Made by a program: the position numbers and the translations under genes. Positions 7,369-15,346 of a stretch of DNA of 15,346 nt are shown piece after piece (position 1 is the first letter of the stretch; each line of letters starts with the position of its first letter). The DNA is from Davidsoniella eucalypti. Taxonomy: Eukaryota; Ascomycota; Sordariomycetes; Microascales; Ceratocystidaceae. The notes under the pieces are model-generated. The model had not been told where the DNA came from and did no database searches. It saw only the letters and a program-made list of their open reading frames with translations. The DNA is taken from the NCBI GenBank assembly GCA_004009845.1, contig RMBW01000286.1:1-15346 (forward strand). Direction: 5' to 3'.

Positions 7369-10296
7369 TTAATCGGAACGACTGGAGCGTCCTGTAGCCA
7401 AGTCATGGTTGCTTGACCCAACAACACCGTCAAACTCATACTCGCTTGGAGAACCCTGTGCTTCGTCGTCGAACTGGGCATTAGGGGCGGTTCGCAATGC
7501 TTGTGCCTCCAAGTCTATATGCAGCTGTGGTCTATTACTGCCAGTCGCACGCTCTGAGAGCGATCTGATAGATGCTGTGACAGAGTGAGGAATACGGAAG
7601 GCTGATGCCTCGAGTTGGTCCGTCTCGTCGAGTGTTCGACGCGGGGCAGATGAGCCTTCAAGATCTAATGAACTCGATGCTGCAGCAGATATAGACGATG
7701 CTGAAGAAGATGATGAAATTGTGGGGGATATATCGGAGTCAACTTGTTCTAGAAACTTGACTACATCGCCCTTGCAAATAGGGCAAGTGCGGCGTCTACT
7801 GGTGAGCCATGGAGTACTATATTGACGGTTAGCATTTGCTTGTTCTTAGTATAGAGAGTTACGTGATGGTTGCGTTGGCACTTGTGAAACTTACATGCAC
7901 TCTTCATGGAATTCGTGGCCGCAAGGAAGACTCATCACTTGGCTAACACCATCGATATACTCTTCTAGGCACACCACACATTCCGACTGGCGGCCCATGT
8001 ACTTTTGCCACTGGCTAGGCCGCTTGTCCTTTTGGCTCTTGCGCTTATGGGCGTTTTTAACAGCCTTAGCATGGCTAGACAGAGTCTGAAGAGCAGCTGC
8101 TATAGTGAAGTAGCCCCCGGAATTTGCACTGCTGCTGGCAACACCAGCACCAGAACCTGATGTAGAAGCTGCATTAAAGTCACTTTCGCGGGCATTGTGG
8201 CCACCATAAAGCTGGCTATAGTCTTCGTCGTCGTCGTCGTCATAATGTCGGTCTGCGAGACTGCCTGTGCCAGGTGGCTGCAACAGTGGCGTCGTCGGAG
8301 ATGAGCTACTAGGTGATGGTAGACGAGGCGAAGGTAGCGGTGAAGGCGAATGGGGTACACGACGGTATGTGCGCACGGGAAGACGTTTCACAAGGCTCTT
8401 GGGCGCGCGCCACCGGTGGTCTTGAATGCGGCCCCGTATCATGACAAAGCTGTATACAACCGTCAGGGTAATAATGGGACTAACGAAAACAATCAAGACA
8501 GTATCGAGGAAGGATCCCGTAGATCCCGTGGGTGTGATAGTGATCCAGAGACCTTCGCGGGCCCCATCATCAGTTTCAGCAGCTGTTACAGCAGTAGCGG
8601 CAGGGGCGGCAGTAGGCTTCTTGGGATCTTTTGTGCTCGTTTTCTTCTTCTTATCTTCCTTGAGCGGACCGACAAGGTCAGGGTCCCTCCAGTCCTGGAC
8701 ACCGATTATGAAATCATCAATCTGTTGAGGGGTCACGGGGCCATGCTTCGAAGCCTCCTTCTTGATCTTTTCCGAGAGCATACGGTCCTTGCGATCATCC
8801 CACTCTTCGACAAGAACGAAGTCTAACTTGCCAGGCTGGCCGTCTGAAGCGAAGGTGTTTTTACTGTTGGCATCTTCAAGAGACTCAGACTTCCAGCGAA
8901 AAACGCGCCACACCCAGTTACCACCATCTGACTCTTCATTATTGGCGCCATCATTCTTAGTGTCTGTTTTGGGAACTATAGAGCGAGCGCGCGATGGCTC
9001 ACGGATAGCGGCAGAAGGTGGCGTCTTTTGCTTACTCTCTTGCTTAGCAGAATTTGTCTTCTTGCCCTTGCCAGTGGCTTTATCAGAATGTTGAACTTTA
9101 ATAGAGGGTTGGCCATTTTCGTTGACACTATCTTCGATAAAACTACCAGGTTGACTCAAGGCAGACAGCAACTGGCCGGTCGTACGAGAGACGAAAATCG
9201 AAGGAATAGTAACGTTGGAAGTATCACCTCGCGCGTACATTTGGATTAATGGGCCGCCCTTGTGGTTATCGCCCACAATGAGGGCAGCAGCGCCTCTGCG
9301 CTGAGCCCATTTTACCTTTTCGAGAAAACCACAACCGCCACGACTGAGCAACACAATTTTTCCAGCAATTTCGGCTGTCTCTTGCATAGATTGAATGTCG
9401 GCGTGGTTGAAGCTACCGGAATCAGTAGCCTCTTTTTGGGCCTTGGTCATGCTAGCAATGGCTTCCTGGTGTAGATAGTCGTCGGTACCATCGTCAGATG
9501 CCACAGGCGTGGAATGGGACGCTTTCCAGTCTAAAGTCATAGCATTGGAAGCCCCGTTCGCGCCACTCTTACTACTACTATGGTGCGAGGCTTTATCAGC
9601 ACCCTGGGCATATGCATCTTTGGCGGAGGTACTACGCTTAGTCATGGGCGAGTCGGCAGCATGGTGAGCCTTGTTCGATTTGCTTTGAAGGCGGGCGGAC
9701 GTAGTCGCGGTGTTTGTAGTCATCTTAACCCCCCAGTTAGGGATATCGCTACAGCCAAGTTCGCCGTCACCCTCACCTTCAGATAGATGGTCATCATTAA
9801 AGGTGCCGCCGACCCAGAGCTGGCCGCTAAGGCCCACAGGCTCGAGGTATGGGCCAAACGCAGCGGGTCTGGCAGAAAAGGCAGTATTATTATCGTCCAT
9901 TAAGGTGACCAAGGCCAGCGGCGGAAACAAAGCAAAGCGTCGTGAAATGTCGCTCAGCGACCAGCCTGTGCGAGACGGGAGGACACCGGGTAAGGTTACC
10001 TGTGTACCGAATTCATTGTGTGGCTTTTTTTGCTGCTGCTTCTGCTTCTGCTTCTGCTGCTGATTCTGCTGCTGCTGCTGCTTTTGTTGGCGCTGATATG
10101 ATGCGCCTTGGGCGGCAGCCGGAGGAACAGCTGCTCCGTGGGGAGGGACAGCTGCGGCTGCAGCTACAGCAGCAAGAGGTCTAGGGTTACGGGCGTTCTT
10201 CGACGAATCGGCGGAAACGTAAGCGAATGATCTGACGAGGAGGAAAAGCGTGGCGGTAAATAGGAATATGAGTGTTACGATTCTTGGCGGACGCAT
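7369..10296 (-). CDS. PA-TM-RING-H2 E3 ubiquitin-protein ligase
   Basis: Two exons (10296-7895 and 7816-7369) join to 2850 nt, 949 residues, with no frame break. The ATG at 10296 starts a hydrophobic signal/anchor (about residues 6-29). An Ala- and Gln-rich luminal stretch follows (poly-Gln about 70-91). The protease-associated domain core is at about 310-385, with LLSRGGCGFLEKVKWAQRRGA and the DTSNVTIPSIFVS block. A transmembrane helix spans about 597-621, then a basic and Pro/Ser-rich cytosolic region. The RING-H2 finger has Cys773, 776, 792, His794, 797, Cys800, 812 and 815, a complete C3H2C3 set ending CPICKGDVV. A Ser- and acid-rich tail follows. Known relatives are endomembrane or vacuolar ubiquitin ligases whose PA domain faces the lumen; substrates here are unknown. 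The region of about 120 polar residues before the PA core appears usual for fungal members, from memory. Confidence 0.95.
7817..7894 (-). other. Intron inside the RING finger coding region
   Basis: On the minus strand a GTAAGT donor follows GAGTGCAT. A TGCTAACCG branch site lies near the 3' end and the acceptor is ATATAG at 7817. Removing 78 nt splits an Ile codon (AT|T) and joins HEFHEEC to ITPWLTSRRRTCPIC, restoring the RING-H2 pattern exactly, which confirms the boundary. Confidence 0.95.
10024..10089 (-). repeat. Glutamine/lysine codon repeat (CTG/TTC-rich microsatellite)
   Basis: The plus strand carries runs of CTG and CTT triplets that read on the minus strand as Gln and Lys, with one Asn. 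The tract encodes a stretch mixing QQQQQ, QKQKQK and KK in the predicted luminal part of the PA-TM-RING protein. It is imperfect, so large instability is not implied. Confidence 0.85.
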
Positions 10297-10857
10297 TGTT
10301 GAAATGATTTTTTGTGAGGTGATGGATGATAGAATAGAAATAAAAAAAGCAACGAAAACCACGACCAGCGGTTGGAGAAAAACACAAATGGCTCTTTGGT
10401 GTCACGGCCCAGGAGCAAGGGCGAGGAAAACGGAAGACGAAGACAATATCTGGATGTGGTCTCGATGTAAAATTCTCTTCTTTTCTTTTCTTCCCGCAAC
10501 AAAAAAAAAGGGTTTTAAGAAAAATTGAGTTGAGGCGAAATGGACTGATACAAAAGAAAATCAGTCGAAGCGATTTTGGACGGCTTTACAATTCAGAACT
10601 GCTAGATGGCAGCTTGGATCTTGGGACTGAAACGCAAACGGGCGTAAGAGCCCAGTGCAAACTTGACCGGGTATAACCTAGGTCTAACCAAATCGCCGAA
10701 TACTGATGGATGACGTTTGAAGAGTATATTTCTGCGACTCTGGGCACTGTATAGAGCAACTCAAGAGGCTGAGCACAAACGGGCACTGCGATGGGATGGT
10801 ATCAAAATAACCTACGCACGGGACTAGACGGGGCTAAAGGCTTCGAGAGTTCGGTGT

Positions 10858-10890
10858 AGGGTTCGTTCAGGGTTCGCTCAGGGTTCGTGC
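10858..10890. repeat. 11-bp direct repeat, three copies
   Basis: AGGGTTCGTTC, AGGGTTCGCTC and AGGGTTCGTGC follow one another without gaps about 560 bp upstream of the RING start codon. They share AGGGTTCG. Three regularly spaced copies could be a regulator binding cluster, but no known site is recognised. Confidence 0.85.
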
Positions 10891-10907
10891 TCTGTAGGAA
10901 ACGGCAA

Positions 10908-10931
10908 GCTAGTGCTAGTGCTAGTGCTAGT
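10908..10931. repeat. GCTAGT hexanucleotide microsatellite, four copies
   Basis: GCTAGT is repeated exactly four times, 17 bp after the 11-bp repeat cluster. No function is implied by the sequence alone. Confidence 0.9.
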
Positions 10932-12759
10932 AGCGCCACGAAGAAAAGATGTCGTTGAAGATGAAAATCGAGTGCCGAGTTGAAGTTTAGTTTCTGCTGC
11001 TGAAATTATTCTTGTTTTTGTTGAAGAAAAAAAGACAGTAGCTTAATCAATAAATGTCACCAAGTGCCAACAAAGCATAAGTCAAATCTCAATCAGATCA
11101 TCGAAATACTTGATATACCGTGCCATTAAAAGAAGAGGCGGGCGGAGCTGGCTAGGCCACACTATCTATCCAGTGCTTACTTTAGCAGTTCCTATATCTC
11201 TACACAAGATATTCGTAGCTAGTCTACAGTACCGGAGTACCAACGACTTACATTACTGCAGATACCGTTAAATAATGCTAAGCGGAGCCCTTCTAGGCTG
11301 GCCTACATACATACGACGTATGTGGGTGAGATGATAGATGCAAACACATCTAATACCCCACAGTACGCGAATTCAAATGTCACTTTAACGGACACTCGAT
11401 TACCCACCGTCGAACAACATCTTCAATCAACCAGCAACACAATACGACAATTACAGCACAACATTCCACCTTTCCCAAGTAGCTGGAGATTGATTTAAAG
11501 GGGGACGGTTTTAGCTGACTTACCCCCATCAACAAAGAGTACCAGAGGCCCAAACACCGTCTTAGGTGCCATACCACACAGTATCCCTTGAATTCATCTG
11601 CGGGCCATCTACGATTACAGACCACTCACTTCTCATCAAGCAGCACATCGTAGTGCATATGCATACGCTACTGTGATCAAAGCCGCACAATGTATATGCA
11701 GGTGCAAATTTCTGTGTAGCATGACCAGCTTGATTTCATAATCACAGGGCCAGAGTACGCCCATTTCCTTGATTACTACATACGGGTATGTACATATGTA
11801 CATCACTATATCTTGCATTTACAAAGCTTTGTCATGTCTAAGAATGCGCATATCTATCCAGTCTTTTACAATTAGAGCTGCTTTAAGGCGTCAGTGTCAC
11901 CACCACTACCACCTCAACCACACTATGATGACAGATACTTGCATGTCGGCTAGTAGTGATAGTTGTACTATCACAAAATACGCTCTATGCAAGATATATT
12001 CAGCCTTGAATGTTCTACTTCGTCGAGCCACGGCCGTCATACCGCTAGATTTGTGAGCAATCAATATGTATTTACAATCAAAGTCCGAAGACTTGGAAGT
12101 ACTAAATTAAACAAATCTCCATGCCCTTGTTCCTTCATTTAGTCGTAGGCTCCCATCTAATTCTACTCTCATACCAAATTCTGCCGTACTTGGCTTAGTA
12201 ATTTTTACTAACTATAATCATGATAGGGAATACTATTTTTCTATCAAGAGGGGAAATATATATATCACCAATCTCTTCAACTGTAGAGCCTTTGATACGC
12301 TAGGCAAAGAGATACGTATGTGTGTACGTACATATATCACAAACACCACACACTGATTATCATCAGGCTGTTCACTGAAAGGAGTAATGGAAGGGATGTG
12401 ACATTTTATTGCGTCAAAATCGACTAGCAACCAACCGGGCAGATTCATAGAGCCGCTTGCAGCCAATCCACAGCGTATACTGTCGAAATTGTCAAATTGT
12501 CATAAAAAGAGCAGAAAAAGGAAAAGAAAGAGTATCGATATCAGAAACAGAAACGCTGTCAACACATTTGACAGCATCCGCCCAAAGCCCACCCAAGAAA
12601 ATAACCCCCATAATATAACACAAAAATAAAGAAAGAAAATGAAAAAGCTACCCAATACAATGCGCCTGCGCGTTTACGTTAGTCCTTTGAAACTCCAATC
12701 ATCGATCCTCCCTATTTCTTTTCTAGTTTTCGTTTGTCTTTTTTTTTTTCTTTTTTCTT

Positions 12760-14028
12760 TTACAGATTCGTAGTAGTCCGACGAAGCTCAGATGGATGAG
12801 GCGGCAGCGGTACATCGGTATTCGGGCTATCGATCTAGGAGCTGCGTCAACTACATACGAGACGCCATCATCAGAAGCATACGAAGGTGGCCGAGGAGCA
12901 CTTGTCTGGCGCATCTCAGGCTCTTGAGGGGCCGCATTGGGGTTGGCTGCCAGTACAGAGCATTCGGATCAACACGCTATAAGAACTTATTAGCAAAACC
13001 GTAATGTTTGTGTGCATTGATAGATAGAACTAGACTTACCACACTGGACCGCCAGAGTCCATAGGCGGGAGGGTTGATCTTGTTCGCCACGCTCTCAACA
13101 CCAATGGCTTCTTCGTCACGGGTAAGAATCACAGGAATGGGTTCTTGGGGGATAGCATAGCCGTTGACATTGTACTGTGTACCGGAACCCTGACCAACGC
13201 GATCAGGACGCAGAATCAACAGGCAGGCGCGCACCAGACTGTGGCAGAAAATAACGGTAGATGTGACCATCATCAAGATGAGCAACACCGAGAACTCGCT
13301 CTGTTGGAACTTGTGCGAGATAGTGAGGCCAAGATCTAACAAAGGGATATAGGGTTAGCAATGAACTATAGGGTCTGTGTAAGTCGAATAAGGGTTTCTG
13401 ATGTGAGACTTACAAACTCCAAGCATAATGATTGTGAAAAGTCCAGAAACAAAGCTGCGCAAGATTTGCTTGCGAGCCTCGGCAGACTTGACCCAAGGGA
13501 AGCAGAACATGAAGTTCTTCGGCGTCTTGCGGTTAGCCCGTTGGCTGCGGTTTTCGCGGTGGCCAGGGCTATGGCGAAGCTTCCGTCTATCCCGTCTATC
13601 CTCGCTGACTCTATCGGGCGAGTCGACACCATTTGGTAAGGTCTGCTCGGCCATCTGTGGTAGCTGAAGCTCTGGGCTTTCCGAGCCGGTGAAGCGGCGC
13701 GAGAGGCTTCTGTTCGATGGTGGCACGGTCGGTGCAGGCTGAGTGATTTCGGGACGGCTGATGGAGCGGAGGACTCGCTAGTTTCGGAATGGCGGCTTCG
13801 AGATCATCTTGGCGGCGGGTGGGACGGTTGATGTGAAGACGGGTGTCGAGGTTGAAGCGGGAACGTCTGTAGAGTGTGGCTCGCTCATCGCCTGAGTCGG
13901 CTCGGAAGGGCGACTGCGTAGGAAGCTTTGGCGGCCGAATACAGATGACGTTGATGGCGAGAAGGCGTCGAAGAAGGGTCCGTTGATTCGGATTCTCTTG
14001 AGAGAGATGTGCTAGGGCGGGAAGACAT
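12760..14028 (-). CDS. Conserved fungal two-transmembrane protein of unknown function, frame-disrupted
   Basis: Three exons (14028-13414, 13335-13040, 12976-12760) fit well-formed introns. The ATG at 14028 opens MSSRPSTSLSRESESTDP, a Ser-rich cytosolic head. A conserved block YRRSRFNLDTRLHINRPTRR is in a second frame, and NFMFCFPWVKS followed by the first membrane segment (SGLFTIIMLGVYLGLTI, across intron 1) in a third. A second membrane segment (about LLILMMVTSTVIFCHSL) and the motif PPAYGLWRSSV lie in exon 2. In exon 3, RVDPNALYWQ, APRPPSYASDDGVSYVV and TDVPLPPHPSE are in three different frames. I recognise these blocks from memory as an uncharacterised ascomycete family. Frame changes fall near 13890-13960, 13750-13790, 12940-12955 and 12815-12835. 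The stop at 12762-12760 assumes the TDVPLPPHPSE frame. As the blocks remain conserved, indels in the sequence are likelier than long-standing decay. Confidence 0.7.
12977..13039 (-). other. Intron 2 of the two-membrane-segment protein gene
   Basis: The 63-nt intron has a GTAAGT donor after a complete Val codon, a TTGCTAATA branch site and a TTCTTATAG acceptor. Splicing joins PPAYGLWRSSV to RVDPNALYWQ, the order I recall for this fungal family. Confidence 0.9.
13336..13413 (-). other. Intron 1 of the two-membrane-segment protein gene
   Basis: On the minus strand a GTAAGT donor follows GGAGTTT, a TTGCTAACC branch site lies near the 3' end, and the acceptor is TTTGTTAG. Removal of 78 nt makes a Tyr codon (T|AT) and joins IIMLGV to YLGLTISHKF, giving one continuous hydrophobic segment. 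Confidence 0.9.
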
Positions 14029-15346
14029 TGTGTGTGAGGTTGTGTGATGTGAAGAGGTCGTAGCGGTATCGTGATTGTTGTTTGTAGCTGTGGATGGAGT
14101 GCTGCCAGATAGCAAAGTAAAGGCTGTGTGGGTTCTCGGTAGATAGAGAAAGAATGGCCAGCCTTGATGTTCGTGATAGATATGGTGATATCTGGTAAAT
14201 GTCAAGCAAAATCCAGTATAGTTCTTTCAAGGCAACGAATGAAAGGCTTTGGTCGTGAGAGTGTCTCTAAGCCACAAAAAGCCAGCGAGTCAAGAACGAT
14301 AGAATGATCAAGAGATCCAGATTAGCCAAAGAGTTTGGAAACAGCAGCACCCAGAGATAAAGTAGGAGCTGTCAGTCTTCAAATGGATGAGACGTCGTAG
14401 GCGCAGTAGGTAGCTGGCAAGGGTGCTGGCCGGTGCTTTCTTAGTAGCGAATATACTATAAAATGTAGTTATATATGCAACTATAAGCAAGGCAGAAGAG
14501 AGACAAGCCGCAGTATTAAGAATATAGCTTGGTATTCTAGTGTACTTGGCAGAACAAAGGGTAATTATCGTTGCCGTCGACTTTTTTTGGAAGCTTCTTT
14601 TCCCAATGAACTTCTGAAACCGCCAGAGAGTAGACTTATTGTTCCAAAAATGGTAGATCAGCGAAAGTCAGGACGGGGAATGCTAGAAACGTCGTTGGAG
14701 TTTCCGAGAAAGTAAGCTGGTCGAATTCAAACACTATATATCGTGATAGTGAAGAGCAGTATTAGATGGGCGGCTATCAAAGCTCGGTCTGCAATGTTGA
14801 CCGTAGAAACAAAGAGTAGAATATAATATATGCCAAGAAATAGAAGATTTTACATAGATAAAAATAAGGAAATATCAAAGTATGGCAAACTTCCAGAGTT
14901 CATGCGCAAATTAACAAAATAGAACTAGCGTTGTCAATGGGCCAGGTGAGAAATGAAAATAAACAAAAAAGAATAAGAATGCCGTGACGAATGAAGTTCC
15001 GCAGGATATTCCAATTAGAAACACGAGATTCTAGAGGGGGGGACAAGGAAAAAAAATGAAAGAAAGAGAAGATAAACACAAAGAAAGATGCCAAGACATA
15101 AAGCAATTCATCTCAAGCCTAACCTCGCAGTTCTACATTATTTTGTACGGTTGGATAGAGAACTGAAAAGAAAGCCGCCTCACTTTTATTCTCAAACTTG
15201 GACACCCCGTATAGCCCAACTAACAAACGACGAGCCAGTATGTTTGAACCTGCTCAGAGCGTTTGTACACCTATTGTGACTTGTTGGATATGGACTTGTA
15301 GGCGGTCCTGTCGCATTTTTCAGGCCTCTGCTTGTGACTTTGGCTG
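14029..15346. other. Leader and upstream DNA of the two-membrane-segment gene
   Basis: Just before the ATG at 14028 the minus strand is CA/CT-rich, typical of a fungal leader. The reading frame stays open upstream to about 14205 but only through a non-ATG start and without conserved features, so it is treated as untranslated. The rest to the window end is AT-rich, purine-rich on the plus strand around 14980-15090. The 63-codon open frame at 15088-15279 has no recognisable features. No RNA gene was seen. Confidence 0.45.

Larger units (their letters stand above)
10297..12759. other. Intergenic region: RING gene promoter side and 3' flank of the membrane-protein gene
   Basis: This holds the upstream DNA of the RING gene and the downstream DNA of the next minus-strand gene. 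Short open frames (for example 11380-11625 and 11636-11818 on the minus strand, 11769-12056 on the plus strand) show no family features and are not credited. Visible structure is limited to short direct repeats at 10858-10931 and small palindromes such as CATACGACGTATG at about 11308-11320 and GTACATATGTAC near 11790. No tRNA A and B box pair was found. Confidence 0.45.

Noticed and set aside
10858..10890. Interstitial telomere-like repeat (AGGGTT core)
   Set aside because: The 11-bp unit is not the TTAGGG hexamer of filamentous ascomycetes and there are only three copies.
14029..14205. N-terminal extension of the two-membrane-segment protein
   Set aside because: The open frame upstream needs a non-ATG start and encodes low-complexity Thr/His-rich sequence typical of a CA-rich leader.
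15088..15279. 63-codon plus-strand open frame near the window end
   Set aside because: It has no conserved motif, no visible promoter context and a length expected by chance.

Overview
The window reads as nuclear DNA of a filamentous ascomycete (Pezizomycotina, probably Sordariomycetes-like; that rank is inference). The grounds are short introns (63-78 nt) with GTAAGT donors and CTAAC/CTTAC-type branch sites, AT-rich intergenic DNA around more GC-rich exons, a fungal-specific transcription-factor middle homology region, a fungal PA-TM-RING-H2 protein and a two-membrane-segment protein whose conserved blocks I recall only from ascomycetes.

Layout. 1-621: upstream region with a TATA box and a long ATG-free pyrimidine-rich leader. 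622-3187 (+): a regulator-like gene with a fungal transcription-factor domain but no visible Zn2Cys6 cluster, broken by about five reading-frame changes, with one clear 3' intron. 3303-4404 (+): a Gln/Ser/Ala-rich tandem-repeat ORF starting only 115 bp later; an alternative acceptor would join it in frame to the previous gene as a C-terminal tail. It carries one frame break that its own repeats show to be a 2-nt loss. 4405-7368: about 3 kb of AT-rich convergent intergenic DNA with five copies of an approximately 80-bp minisatellite. 7369-10296 (-): an intact two-exon PA-TM-RING E3 ubiquitin ligase gene, 949 codons. 10297-12759: intergenic DNA with short direct repeats. 12760-14028 (-): a three-exon conserved fungal two-membrane-segment protein of unknown function with about four frame breaks. 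14029-15346: leader and upstream DNA of that gene, no supported gene.

The genes do not form an obvious pathway or cluster. The most unusual features are the DNA-binding-domain-less regulator possibly spliced to a Q-rich tail, the repeat-documented frameshift in that tail, the minisatellite, and the clustering of indels in three genes while the 2.85-kb RING gene between them is clean. I found no tRNA, rRNA, CRISPR or transposase. I see no convincing new multi-gene system; sequencing error is a serious alternative for the frame breaks.
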